A DNA stretch of 64,000 nucleotides from Macrobrachium rosenbergii. Lineage: Eukaryota; Arthropoda; Malacostraca; Decapoda; Palaemonidae. The notes below the pieces were generated by a model that did no database searches, was not told where the DNA came from, and saw only the letters and a program-made list of their open reading frames with translations. Below, piece after piece: positions 1 to 12,535 of the stretch (position 1 is its first letter; the number at the start of each line of letters is the position of its first letter). Location: contig NC_089744.1 of assembly GCF_040412425.1 (NCBI RefSeq), forward strand, positions 38,424,099 through 38,488,098, in the 5' to 3' direction. A program made the translations under genes and the position numbers.

Positions 1-961
1 GAAGATCAGCACCTGGACGACAACCATACCCTGCACCCCTCCCCGCCCCCCATCCCAAACTAGCAAGCTCTTACCAAAGCGCCCACCCGCCGGCCATTTC
101 TGCAACTGTACCTTCGTAGGATGCGCATGAGTTTCCCAATTGGGAAGTGGATTAGCAACGGGAAGTATTTATTTGCAGCGCTGAAGCAGCCTCCATGATA
201 CGCTCAGTAACAATACAATAATCTGTTAAACCGTGAAATTGCCTTTCCTCAAGTTAATTCTTCTGAAGACACAGTCGTAGATTCGCCCCGTTCAAATGTA
301 GGACGTCATATAATACGTTGATTCTTGTTAGGTTTCAACATTTTCAAAGTTTAAAATCTTTCCACGTTTAATAAATAGCCAATAATACTTCTTACTCTAG
401 TCTCAGTCCTTCAGTTCAAAAACTCCGGAATCCTATTCTGAGAATTGGTCTCACAGGAGCAAAAGTTTTTCAAACATTCCCGTTAGCAAATTGCTTCCTT
501 AAATTACAGCGACATATAGTTACCTCTACAGAGACTCGTATTCCAGATCCATCCTTCCAAGACATATTCAAGAAAGACCCAGGTGAGGGCAGATTTAACA
601 TGACTCCGAATAAGATGAATACAATAACGAATCCAACAAAAATGATTTCCAGAATTACTCCTACTAATGGTTGGTTACTATTTCAATCCAAAGCTGCCGG
701 TGTCATCCATATCACATCGGCTACATAACGTAATTTCGTGGATTACCAACCTCTTTTAATCCTCCCTCCAGAAAAAATCTGTACGCAACTGTCAGATTAT
801 AAGCTCCCTACCACTTATCAAATTTTGGACTTTAAATCCCTCAGGTTCACAGATATATCAAACTTGAATCACTTTGGTTTCCCAGGAAACGGTGACAGAT
901 TATTGAACGGAGAAAAAGCTTATGTGTGATGTAGATAACGAGAGAGAGGTGTGATTTAGAT

Positions 962-965
<4 letters not shown>
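1..965. other. Unique-looking AT-rich DNA, no gene seen
   Basis: No coding, RNA or repeat signal beyond scattered short frames; the 63-codon frame at 738-929 has no recognisable features. Confidence 0.5.

Positions 966-1027
<62 letters not shown>
966..1027. repeat. (GA)n microsatellite
   Basis: Uninterrupted GA run of about 62 bases. Confidence 0.99.
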
Positions 1028-1031
<4 letters not shown>

Positions 1032-1464
1032 ACGGCTCAGCGTAAGATTTAATCAAAATAAGACCGTTTCAGTAAATTCTGAAAGCCCAAAACCCGCACA
1101 AATTTACCATGTTATCCCTAGGAAAATTGCAATTAAAGGCAACCACTGGCCTAAATATACTCCATGAATAGATCTATATGTAAAACAAAAACAACCTAAA
1201 AAAAATTTACCTCTTCATTGACACCAGCTCTTTCCTCCCTAGAATTAATCCAAAATGATTCCAGGAATAACTATTTTATTATTTTACCATAAGTTTATAG
1301 ACATTCTGAACAGTAGTTAATGTATCAAGATTTAAAAAAACTCCAGTCACCCCTCCACTTCCACAAGAAGCATCTGTGGCAGCAATTATGCGAGACACCC
1401 AATTATTCCATAAAGAGAAAGAGTAAAAGGTATACAGATACACCGAGATCCTGCGAATGTCTGG

Positions 1465-1467
<3 letters not shown>

Positions 1468-1533
<66 letters not shown>
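1468..1533. repeat. (GA)n microsatellite
   Basis: Uninterrupted GA run; it creates spurious Arg-Glu and Leu-Ser reading frames on both strands. Confidence 0.99.
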
Positions 1534-1536
<3 letters not shown>

Positions 1537-1746
1537 TCGTCGCGAACAGAGAAACTCGAGTGATAAGCAGATCTGACTGTGGGGGGAGGGGGAGGGGGTT
1601 AGTAGGAAGGGGTATGAAGTGCCGACGGAGGACGAGGTCTGAGAAGAATCGGTAATCAATTACCTGTGGCAGTAGAACTAACAAGCTGCTCGACCTTGAG
1701 AAGCCGATGGCATTATAAACCTGTAAAAGTTAGGAGAGGTGGAAGC

Positions 1747-1749
<3 letters not shown>

Positions 1750-1797
<48 letters not shown>
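1750..1797. repeat. (GA)n microsatellite
   Basis: GA run of 48 bases. Confidence 0.99.
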
Positions 1798-1799
<2 letters not shown>

Positions 1800-3055
1800 A
1801 GTAATAGAAGCATAAAATAGATAGAAGAGCAACGAGGCAAAAAATTATGCAATCAACAGAGATTTAACACAGAAGGGAGAAAGGGGGTAGGGACGTTAGA
1901 AGTCTCAACTGTCAATTTTGGAAGTTTATCTGATCCAAATATTTCCCATCATAGGGTAAAATACCGCATTTCAAATCTTACAGAGATACTGCTGATATAT
2001 AAATACTAGAAAAATAACCATTTACTATCTTCCAAGTTATGAAAAACTACTAAAAAGTCATATTCTCGATTTGTGCAGAACAGAAAATACCGAACGACAG
2101 ATGTCTGGCCAAACACGTAACATAAATAACTAGTGTATGTTTCCTGTCAAATATGATGGAAGTATTTATATTCAAGTAATTTTGCAACTAAACCGTACTT
2201 ACAAGACTTCATTATCTTATTTAGAATTTTCTGATAGTTACACATCGAGTTCATAAATTGTATGCTACAAGTGTCACACACACAAAAAGAGTAAATACAA
2301 AGACTCAAAAGAGTTTTAGATCGTCGGAAAATTTCTCACCTTAACTGTCACGGAAGGAGTTCAAACACCTCTGAAACAATAACTGATACTGTACAAAAAT
2401 AAAATTCCCAAGTTAAAGCCAGGGGCTTGCGCAGAAAACTTAAGGTTTTCAACATGAGAAAACAGGCTCTAAGGAGCTAACGGATGGGTTTTATTTGCAA
2501 AAGACTAACTCAAAATTTAAGAGCACCCCTTGCCATTGCGGTGTTAAAGCTTTGCAATACAATGTGTTGATTTGTTTAAAATAATTTGTTTCATATTAAA
2601 CAAAAATACACAAAACAAAAAACAAGATATTTGTACAGCACCTCCAAACTTAAGTGTTTTACACTTTAATAAAAAAATACCTCTCTTTCATCATGAATCA
2701 ACATTTCGTAACAACGACAAAAACGATGTATGGATTTGCTGAAACTCAATAAGATGCCTCTTAATGAAAAAGGGTGCAAAGACTTTCAAGATATATAGCA
2801 GACTTTGTACCTTGCCAGCAATGCCATTGCGGCCAACAAACATGCTCTTTTGAGAATAAAAGAAACGTGAAAATGTGAACTTTATATTAAAGAAGCATCA
2901 AAGGCGAGAATAAGAACCGATTCCAACAATATCAATCGAGTCAGCGGGAGATGCTTATGAAACATTCTTCGGAAACTAATAATTTGGTCTGAACCCTTTT
3001 TAACAATCATCGCGTTGGGAGATTGGAAAAAACCGTCATATTTTCTGCAATCAGT
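1798..3055. other. No gene recognised
   Basis: AT-rich DNA with many stops in all frames, ending at the LINE tail. Confidence 0.5.
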
Positions 3056-3411
3056 ATAATAATAATAATAAATTTTATTTCAGCTCAAGGCCATGTAGGC
3101 TACATGTAATATACAAAGTAGATACAATAACATACCCACAATCTAGATACATGAGATAACATGATGAAAAAATTATAAAAGGCAAGTTGCTGAAGAAGAA
3201 GAAAAAATAGTATTCATAATAAAGGTAATGACAGTAATAATGCTGAGAATAATGGTAAAAAAACATTAAAAATTATAACAAATTAAAAAACAGATTGCAT
3301 ACAATTAATTTCCACTTAATACGAAAATTTAAAATAGCAAAACTCTATAATGGTAACCATCACAGTAATAAAAAAAGAAAATACAAAAAAACAATAAATA
3401 GAAAATAATAA

Positions 3412-3417
3412 CAATAA

Positions 3418-3472
<55 letters not shown>

Positions 3473-3490
3473 TAATAATAATAATAATAA
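3412..3490. repeat. (TAA)n microsatellite
   Basis: TAA run with one interruption, inside the LINE 3' region. Confidence 0.97.
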
Positions 3491-3540
3491 CAGATTCCGC
3501 AAGTGACACTTCATAACTGCAAAAATAGAGATTAAGTCAT

Positions 3541-4330
3541 TTATGGAACAGACGCCTCATTATCCCATCTTTCCCACAATTTAGCTCTTCTTGCCTCGCT
3601 GCTTGTGATGGTCTGTATGAGCGAATTGCTGCTGTTTCTCAGTCGGGTGATCAGACTGGACATTGTTCGCCTTACAATGATTTTTAAATTATCCAGGCGG
3701 TTGTCTATGAACATCCACGTGGCGGAGTAGTAACCAGGAGTGTTTGTGAGGCGCCTCAGAATGTCACTGTGAACAACGGTGATACGTCTCATGGCCTCTC
3801 AGATATAGTTCGTCAAAAGGAACAACCATATATACTGTAGAAGTACCAGCGGAAGAGCAGCAGTTTCGTGTCTCCGTGACAGAAGGCAAGCCTCCTTACA
3901 ATCATGTTGCCAGTTGCACATAGTTTACGACGTCTCTGTTCTTTTGGGTCGTCCGTGATGACGTGGCCCAAATACGGGAATTCATGCACGAATTCCAGAC
4001 CATGATTTCCGAGGAAAATTTGTGGTTTTGCAATATGCTTCAGCGATCTCGGGTGCAGCGACATGCACTGGGTCTTGTTTCGTTGTATAGGATATCAAAT
4101 TCCTCTGCATATCTGCGGCAAGTGTCGATGAGTCGCAAGAGACATTGCGCTGATGGGGAAATGAGAACCATATCGTCGGCGTAATGGAGGTTGTTCATTG
4201 TTGTCTAGAACATCCCATTGGAAGTGAGTTCAGTTTGACATTCAGGGCATCTGCGTACATATTAAACAGGTATGGGAAGACAATGCCCCCTTGTCGGAGG
4301 CCGTTTAGGGAGCCAGTGGCTCACCAGACG
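3541..4330 (-). pseudogene. LINE reverse transcriptase remnant (palm to C-terminus)
   Basis: Degenerate coding part of the LINE above. Reading leftwards: NGLRQGGIVFPYLFNMYADALNV in one frame, then NNLHYADDMVLISPS, CRRYAEEFDILYN, then the FPYLGH block and NMIVRRLAFC, then the C-terminal block with YYSATWMF. The breaks between blocks are single-base shifts plus a stop between 3792 and 3813. It retains catalytic YADD but has no N-terminal RT motifs or endonuclease, so it cannot be autonomous. Confidence 0.82.
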
Positions 4331-4438
4331 CACAGCTCATGTCTACTCGCTTTCGGCTACATCAAATCAAACTGGAAGGTTTTCAGCGAACTAACAGGAT
4401 TTCTATTCAGCATACTGCTATATTCATTTGTCTGATGA

Positions 4439-4443
<5 letters not shown>

Positions 4444-4498
<55 letters not shown>
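4444..4498. repeat. (CT)n microsatellite
   Basis: CT run adjoining the 5' side of the LINE fragment. Confidence 0.98.
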
Positions 4499-4501
<3 letters not shown>

Positions 4502-5071
4502 CTGCGTGAAACAGATGCGTTCTAACGATAAGCTGTCGCTAAACGTAGTCCCTTCTAAAAGAAAACGGTTTTTATGGTAATATAAGTGTGCGTGTGTATG
4601 TGTGCAAGTTTTATGAATTGGCTGAAAATTTTCACTCTTGCTTAGGAAATTTGCTTATCTTTTCAGTAAACCTCTTTATCTTCTTTAATCACAATTTCAT
4701 GAAGCCTCAACGGGAAATCGCATATACAAATTTAATAATGTGTAAGCTTTAATATTTAAGTTTTAAACAATGGATATTTTTTCATATACAGGTAAAGATA
4801 TGCGAGTTCTTCTATGTCCTCGTTGCTTTGTTTACGCTCCTTTGTTTTTTTTATTAAGAGTATTCGAAGTTTATCCACTAGTAGTTTTGCATCCTCTTTA
4901 ACGTACAACACATTTATGTACTTTCAAATTCGTTTTCAGCTATGTCCTTTAACTGTAACGATCGTCTATCAAAGTTGATAGACTAGAACGATAAAATATT
5001 TTGAAATAGCACTCTGTATTGAAATAAAACATCTATATGCACTGATCATATTCTTTAACACTGTCATGGAG

Positions 5072-5076
<5 letters not shown>

Positions 5077-5149
<73 letters not shown>
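5077..5149. repeat. (TTA)n microsatellite
   Basis: TTA run of about 73 bases. Confidence 0.98.
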
Positions 5150-5447
5150 TGCTTTGTATATATTTTTTTAATTCCGGATTCTTATGGGTGAGAAGAATTA
5201 AAATGCTTTGCACTTTAATAACTTTAACACATTCTGACAAATCCAACAATATGAGGGAACTTACATGCTGGACGACCTCCACGGCATCAGTCGCAAAAAA
5301 TTATTTTCCCAATGTTATCGCAGCCCATACAAAAAATATATTTATACAAAATAAAAAAATATAAAAAAAAATCTGACACCCTCTCTCCCTAACCCTACGA
5401 CACGGACGTTCTATTTATCATTTTTTTTTTTTTGGAAGTCATTATGT

Positions 5448-5469
5448 GGCTGACATCAGGTTGTCAGCC
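5448..5469. repeat. Short perfect hairpin
   Basis: GGCTGACA and TGTCAGCC pair over 8 bp with a 6-base loop. Not followed by a T run; no function assigned. Confidence 0.3.
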
Positions 5470-5627
5470 GAAGAAAAATCTCTGACGGACGATGATGGAC
5501 AACGAGTCGTCACCTTGTGGCACTAAAAATAAGTAGATTATATTTTATCTTTTATTATAAAAACAAAATAATAACTTTGATGATAAAAAAACTCCAGTGT
5601 CAGAAGATGAAAGTTACAATTTACCAT

Positions 5628-5757
<130 letters not shown>

Positions 5758-7817
5758 TAGTTGACTTCCTACCCAGCCAATGTACCGGGAGGTACAGAAG
5801 GAAAGTTTTTTTTTTTAAATTATATCTTCAATTAATGAACCATCATTAATTCTCAATTCTTATAGCAAGAAAATAACTTCCTTTACCATCCCAAAAATAA
5901 GTAAAAAATATGCGGATCTGATCATAATTACAAAATCTCTTTAATAAAAGTAGAACGGCACTGCCACTACCATATGAGGTATGCGGCAATCAATCTTATA
6001 TTCAATTAAAAATAAGACGGTCTGACTATATAAATATAAGATTCATAAATAACTGCTTCAATACCTATCTAACGTACCTATAAAGGTTATCTAGATTAAT
6101 GCAATTTCTTTATAGCGATAGGTAGATATACCCGTAGCCACGCAAAAGTCAGTATAAGAATCTAATAGACTTTGTATGTTAAAAAAAAAAAAAGAAAACA
6201 GGAGACTTACATGTCGATACTATTCTTTTGGTAAAACCATTTAATTTTATACGATAGTCGCAAAACAGCAGACCACAGCAGTATCACTGCCACTGCTACT
6301 ACTAGTACTACTGCTGCTGTTCTGCTGCTAATAACAATACTGATAGCCAACGTTCACTTCTACGGTCACCAATACTAGCACTAAAAAAAAATCCGAAGAC
6401 CACCAAAAATGGTCTATTTAGGGCTTGAGATTACATGCCAGAATCCCTCTTAAGACAACAGTTGTAATGACACAAGCTAAAAATGCTACCGAAGCCGGCT
6501 ACCTGTAATCATGTTCAAAACTCCCGCCATCACTGTCACTGTCGTCATAAACGTTCAAGCGCCTCTCGAAATAGGCACGGCCACTCACTGACGGGCAGAC
6601 TGACAAACAGACAGACGGGGACATATACTCTACAGCTCTATACGCCAGCCATTACACAACCCCCTCCCACACGGGTCCTCACCTACCGAAGCTATCTATA
6701 CGTTTCGGGTATGATGTTAGTAGAAGCAAGCCTTTGAAGTTAATAGCAGAAGGGAGGGAAGAGTGGATGGGGAGAAGGAGGGTTGGGGGATGGATCGAGA
6801 AGGGGTCCACTTGCTACCGAATCTATTGGCTACCTTACGACCGAAGCCCCCTCTGACCAATTATAGACTAACCTAGCCACCAAGGTCTAGCTAGCCACTA
6901 CACACACGCCGTCGGATTGACGGGCCTGTGTGGCGTATCAAAGGCCTTCCCTTCGGGGCATCGTTGGTTAGGGGCTTCTACTGTTGGGGAAGAGGAACGT
7001 CGACTTCGGTTACTGCTTATTCATCTGTCCCCTTCTCGCCATTTTAGGTCAAACCGTCAGGCCGTCGTATGTTTTCATCTACTTGTTTGCTCAGAGGTTC
7101 TCTACTTCGGAGGAGCAGACTTTGATGGGGGCTGCTATCGGAATACACGACTCATGCTCCTCCTGCGACGGCTTTTACTTCTACATTTTTCCTCTTTCCT
7201 TTCATTCTGTACCTTTCCTACAACATTCTCTTTCTTTCACACATTTCCCCTCCTCATTCTCAATACCAGATTGTTCTCATTTTTTTTCATCATTCTCACT
7301 CCTTTTCATTTCATCGTCGAGCATTCTCACTTTTCATCGTTGTCCTAATTTTTTCTCACAATTTTCAGTCTTATTTTGATCTGTTTACCATTTATTACAT
7401 AGCTTTTACTCTTTCACGCTCTTGTTCTTTAGTTCTGATGAAAGGTTTTCTTTCTTCAGTACAATTTTCCCGACTTTGTACTCATAACATCTATACTCCC
7501 ACTTATTCTGTTCCCCTTTCCTCATTCATCTCATGTGCAGCAGCTGACTGTTTGCTGGTGCATATTCATGAGCGCGCCCGCTTGCGCGCCACTAATGACT
7601 GTAGAAGGGCCGAGTCAGACGGCTTTCCAAGAGAGGGTTACACCAAACCTATGTCATTAATTTCGTTATAGCTATCCCCCGTTATATTAATGTACATAAT
7701 GTGATGAAAGTCATTTAAAAGGAAATTTCATGTGCAATGTCAGTGATAGTGCCCCAAATTATCTTATGATTTGATCATGATCACCTGTACCTATATTTCA
7801 AAACGTTAAGAAAAGAT
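5758..7817. other. No gene recognised
   Basis: Frames at 6483-6737, 6917-7348 and 6984-7379 are open but lack recognisable domains. The last two overlap in different frames over a CT-rich stretch (7170-7330), so composition explains them. Confidence 0.45.
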
Positions 7818-8026
7818 TCGAGCTACCTTATCAGTGTCGACCTTTGATATTTGAAAGACACCACAAATTGGAGAACTTGTTTATTCACTTTCGGAGCGTC
7901 ATGCTCCCCTGTCAGCGCGGAGACACTGTCTTCACACGAAGAGGTAGCATGACGCTCCGAAACGTATGTGCTTCTGAATATTAGTCTTGTTCTCCAATTT
8001 GTGGTTTCTTGCAAACTCGAGCTACC
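7818..8026. mobile_element. Foldback element with 10-bp flanking direct repeats
   Basis: A 189-bp segment lies between two copies of TCGAGCTACC (7818-7827 and 8017-8026), which look like target-site duplications. Inside are inverted arms: 7861-7876 pairs perfectly with 7989-8004, and the AGCGTCATGCT segment at 7897-7907 pairs with AGCATGACGCT at 7946-7956. No coding capacity. It could be a MITE-like element or a remnant of an inverted PLE end. Confidence 0.6.
7933..7970 (+). ncRNA. Degenerate hammerhead-like motif in the foldback
   Basis: Helix I CACA/TGTG flanks a core reading CGAAGA (one U short of the consensus CUGAAGA). A helix II of GG(t)AGC/GCTCC follows, then GAAACGTA. The layout is as in the PLE ribozymes at 19-25 kb, but the core is damaged, so activity is doubtful. 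The opposite arm (minus strand, about 7886-7916) holds a second degenerate copy with GGAGC/GCTCC then GAAA. Confidence 0.4.
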
Positions 8027-10820
8027 GACAGACTTTTATATCATCTCGGAAGAGAGAGAGAGAATTCTTACACTTTAGCCTTACACAAGACGCAGCAAAA
8101 ATCATGCAAGTTTTCCTTATATACATAATCGAAGGGAAGGCAAGGCTATTTCTCTCGCAACACTGATTCGATCACCGCTAATGAAAATTTTATCTTTGAT
8201 GTTTAATTGTACTTCATTCCCTCCTTCAATCCCCTGAATTAACCTGACATAAGAAACCCGTCCTAAAACCATAAACTTCCACTAACCTGGCCCTCAAACG
8301 CAATACATTAGCCATCTTAACAGATCTGGAAAGTTTTCACCAAATTATTCTTCATAATGCTTGAGGAGCTCCATTTAATTAATGTTTTTTCTAGTTTTAA
8401 AGGAATTACTAAATCATTTTCCTATGCAGGATAAACCTTAAATCTAAGGGATAAAAATATTTGTGAGAGTCTACAGTAACTTGAATCAATATTTTACTAT
8501 GTATATACGGAGAAAATGTCTTTGAAATAACGTCTTTTTACAGAATAACATTATTTGGGAATTACCACTTGACGAGTCACTCAATGTCTACTCCATCCCA
8601 CACAGAGAACACATTTTAATTTCTTTTCGTAAGGAAATAAATTGATGTGAGGGAATATTTCTGGTTCAGATAAACTTTATATACTACACCTTTTTTAATA
8701 ACAAGAATACGGAAGTTAATTGCTCACACATTGTTTTCACAGCCAGTTTCGAAATTTAATATTGAATCCTCCCGAAGACAAATTATTATTTTCTGATTAA
8801 TCTGCCTATTCAGAGAAAGTTTGACAAGAAAAAATTCTAACAAGATATTATTTCAGTATTGCATTATAAATTAAGTACACTTACTTAAAAACAAAATCAG
8901 AATTCCTGAGGGGCGATAATGTCTTACGTCTGTGAAAAAGAAACCTACGTGTCGATGGGCAACAGTCCCAGCTCGAACGAGCAACACCAAAAACTAGGCA
9001 TTTCGGTACCATTAAGGTTACTCAAAACACTGTTACCCCTGAGAAAGCAACACCTTTAAAAGCACCACCATCTGAGACGAGCCTTCAGTGGCATTTTCTC
9101 CCTCTAGAAAAGACCCAAATATTTACCCGGGCGTAAATCAGGACGAGAGGTCAGGTAGTAGCGTCCCTTCGGGAGGTAATGGATACCATCGACCCAGACT
9201 CTAAACAAGAACATAAAACCGAAAAATATTTGTTATAAACACATCAGAAGCTCTTCAATACAGATGGGTCCTTCTGTGAAATGTAGGTGACATCTGGATC
9301 TCCGTCAAGGCAGTTGTCGAAATGTTAAACGGTCACTCACATGTGTTGTTGTGACACCTGTCTGTATTTTAAAAATCAATACTTCCACATCTTAGACAAA
9401 TTCATATTAATTACCTGACACTTTACAAGCACCGTGGGAATTAGAAGAAGAAAAATAAGAAGAGAGAGAGAGAGAAAGAAACCAACGATCTGCAATTTGT
9501 GACAATAGTATATCAAAAGTATGGACTGCTTCCTTTCAAAATCAAAACCATAATCATGAAACGGCAAGGGTAAAAACATGTAAGAGACGGTCATTTTATA
9601 TAAAAAAGATTAACCTTGTTAGATTCATAGTATCTGCTTTGAAAACAATGAAATAATTCACCATTCAAATGAGTGACAAATAAACCGACCTCTGTGAGCA
9701 ATGCATATGGAAGGCAAGCATGAAGTCCTTGCAGTAAGAGAGGCGAAAAGGTTATCAAAACAAATAACCTTCCATTATTCAACTGACGAGCAAGCTCCAT
9801 TGGAAAAACAAAAGTGGATGCTTACGACTTGGATAAAGCTTAGTTCTCTATCAATCGCAGCAGATTACAACTCCTTCGTTGATGAATCTAAACTCCACTG
9901 TTTAGCTGGTTTAGATTATGCTAGCCTTATGCCAGCACAGATCCAGTGGGCTACCCACCAAAGAGTGTACAGTAACTACAACAGGCGCAGTGACTACATA
10001 GGGCACATTAAAGATGGTTATAGGAACTTCTGAGAGCGAAAGAGAGAGAGAGAGTAAGATAGAAATACAATTTATTTTGCCATTAATAGAGATTGGTGGC
10101 TTGCCCTACCCTTACCTTACCTCTGTGAGATCATAGTCGCATTTGTAGACATATAAGGCTCTCATTAATCTGGGCAGAGTCTACCATACATCTACGTACA
10201 TTACCTTGATTACAGCGAGGCAAAAAAAGTTCACTCTGAGCCACTTACCTGAAATAAGAAAACAGTGAAGTTATAAAATTGTATGTAAATGATGAAAACA
10301 ATTACATGAAATATTCCGGAATGAAAATTGATTTTTAAACGTAAAAACTACTTTTGTGAAAGGATGTGGATTAAAAAAAAATCAAGTGATGGTGAATGAC
10401 AAGTGATGATGAATGACCTACCAGTAATTTGAAAATGCAATGAAAACCGACCATTGCCCTCTGCATCAAGCATGGAGAAATACACACGGCAGAAAATAAT
10501 AATTATTTCTTTATTAAGTAAGTTTTTACGCACAGACACAATCACCCACAGTCATACAGCACCGAACTCGCATCTGTAAGGACTGTACTACTGTAATTCA
10601 ATCCCGGCCTAACACCAAAGTCGACCGAACTATGAGCAGTTACCAGCAGCAGCAACGAGTAAAAGGAAAATATGGCTTACGGTGAAAAAAATACATAGGT
10701 TAGTTATACCTTATTTCCAGTAAAGTAAAACAGGAACAAGCTAATGGTTGAGACAGGCTGGAATAAGAACATTCTCGGTGGGATTATCTTTACACGTGTT
10801 TTTCCTGTCTCCATTACAGT
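8027..10820. other. No gene recognised apart from the unassigned frame at 9.7 kb
   Basis: AT-rich DNA with short (GA)n runs near 8050, 9462 and 10040. Confidence 0.45.
9701..10033 (+). other. Unassigned 110-codon open frame
   Basis: Complete frame from ATG (MHMEGKHEVLAVREAK) to TGA, not made of simple repeats, which is unusual here. No domain, signal peptide or membrane segment is evident, and no family is recognised. No promoter or splice context supports it, and a chance frame remains the simpler view. Confidence 0.15.
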
Positions 10821-10919
<99 letters not shown>

Positions 10920-10929
10920 CAGTATATAT
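10821..10929. repeat. (TA)n microsatellite
   Basis: Long TA run with small interruptions at both ends. Confidence 0.97.
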
Positions 10930-11060
10930 TTTAGAAGTGAGCTCTCACTCATTTCCTTTAACTGAACAGTTCATCTTTTTCCTCCAGTAATTAGCTAGAC
11001 AAGGCTTTAAGCTGGCCATTCCCTGAGCCTTCTTAAAGAAATTAGTCTCCCTGAGAGCTA

Positions 11061-11196
11061 GCAAGTCGCATCCCCAATACATCGGTCATTATAAATATAC
11101 ACATTCCCAAAAAGATCGATGACCTATTTTATGTTCGAAAATAATCAAATCAACCTCTCTCTCTCTCTCTAGCCATAATGCATACCTACAATGTAA
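11061..11196 (+). repeat. Direct duplication, copy A
   Basis: About 135 bp, from GCATCCCCAA through CATAATGCATACCTACA, is repeated at 11748-11885 with roughly 85% match. Copy A carries a (CT)n expansion of 18 bases where copy B has CTCCCTCTA. Confidence 0.8.
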
Positions 11197-11747
11197 AAAT
11201 GTATAATCTAATGTAATTAGAAAGGTTTACCTTAAAAACAGAATTACATTCTTCAAGGACACAAGAGACTGAAGGCTCCACCGTCAAAACTTGGAAAAGA
11301 AATTTAGTCCTCAAAATAAGGCTGAAAATAAAGTCCACAAATCCTTCTCCCCATCATTAAGAGTAAAATTCTAGTTCAAGCACTCTGTGCTCCTGGGAGT
11401 AACGGTCTAAGCAGATAAGAGAGGCAATATTTTAAAGTGATGACGAGCTGGGAAATTAACTGAAGATAAATTTTGTTTACCGATCTCTCTTACCCGTATA
11501 TAATATCTAGTTTTTCCTCAAACATTCTGTTCTACAAAAGCTTGCTACTGAGACTAAATAAAATTTTTTGTATACGAGAATAATTGGGCATTATAATAAA
11601 AACTAAGGCAGTAAGCCGCTTCTCCCTAAAAATGAATGGCTTTCAATGTAAACGAAACAACAGCGACTGTCCCCAGTTAGAGTAAATACGGGCTGAAACC
11701 TGTACAAAAAAGCTTTTGTAGCCTTGCAACCTCTCAATATCCTTAAC

Positions 11748-11885
11748 AAGAAGTGGCATCCCCAACACATCGGTCATTATAAATACACGCATTCCAAGAA
11801 AAGATCGATGACCTACGAGTATTTTGTGTTCGAAAATAATCAAATCAATCTCTCCCTCTACCCATAATGCATACCTACAACGTAA
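11748..11885 (+). repeat. Direct duplication, copy B
   Basis: Second copy of the 11061-11196 segment, 687 bp downstream, same orientation. Could be a dispersed repeat family or a local duplication. Confidence 0.8.
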
Positions 11886-11952
11886 TTCAATCCTACAATG
11901 TATCTTAATCCTACAATGTATTTCAATCCTACTATGTATTTTAATGTATAGT
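11886..11952 (+). repeat. 18-bp minisatellite
   Basis: About 3.5 units of an AATCCTACAATGTATTTC-like 18-mer directly after duplication copy B. Confidence 0.7.
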
Positions 11953-12311
11953 GTCTACATACACAAAAGAGTATAAAAGCAGAGGAAGTCTATCATTTTC
12001 AATAAACAAACAACCCTGAGGGTCTGGTGCGACCCCAGAAGGACGGCATGCTTTCAACTGTCAATAGTCGTAAAACTAAGAGCATATTCGGAGGGATCCG
12101 TTATGCAGGATATTTTTTTCTTCTCGTTTATTTTTACCACAGCTTTCCGTGCTAACAGAGAAGCTCAGAATAGAAGGTTTACTGACCTTTGCGTATGATA
12201 TTGCTTTATCTAAGTATGTCCGTCTATTACCAACTTCGGGAGTGAAGTACACTGATCCATTTTTCTTTCTCACTAAAAGTACATATATGTGTATGCCTGT
12301 ATATTACACAC

Positions 12312-12312
<1 letters not shown>

Positions 12313-12397
<85 letters not shown>
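12313..12397. repeat. (TA)n microsatellite
   Basis: TA run of about 80 bases. Confidence 0.98.
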
Positions 12398-12398
<1 letters not shown>

Positions 12399-12468
12399 CG
12401 CATTATATTTAATCATATTTATATTAAATATGTATGTACGCAAATAAACAATATTTGCATAAACACAC

Positions 12469-12471
<3 letters not shown>

Positions 12472-12532
<61 letters not shown>
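12472..12532. repeat. (GA)n microsatellite
   Basis: GA run preceded by a short ACAC stretch. Confidence 0.98.

Positions 12533-12535
<3 letters not shown>

Larger units (their letters stand above)
3056..4350 (-). mobile_element. 5'-truncated non-LTR retrotransposon (LINE) fragment
   Basis: Minus-strand remnant covering the second half of a LINE reverse transcriptase, its C-terminal region, the 3' untranslated region and a (TTA)n tail at about 3056-3072. Readable pieces are NGLRQGG (4287-4305), YADDMVLISPS starting at about 4184, MSLHPRSLKHIAKP (from 4064), FPYLGHVITDD (about 3950-3984) and a C-terminal stretch ending RRAKLWERWD (3541-3792). Frameshifts lie near 4205, 4070 and 3800. The 5' part of the element is missing. 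A (TAA)n tract (3412-3490) lies inside the 3' untranslated region. YADD is the RT catalytic motif; the clade was not assigned. Confidence 0.85.

Noticed and set aside
3075..3514. Minus-strand Tyr- and Phe-rich frames
   Set aside because: They fall in the LINE 3' untranslated region and its (TAA)n tract.
5448..5469. Hairpin as a transcription terminator
   Set aside because: The stem is short with no T run after it, and the genome appears eukaryotic.
6917..7379. Two overlapping frames of 131-143 codons
   Set aside because: Both cover a CT-rich stretch and have no recognisable domain; composition explains the lack of stops.
9285..9345. Possible hammerhead-like GTCGAAATGTT segment
   Set aside because: No CTGANGA-like core upstream and no supporting helix I.
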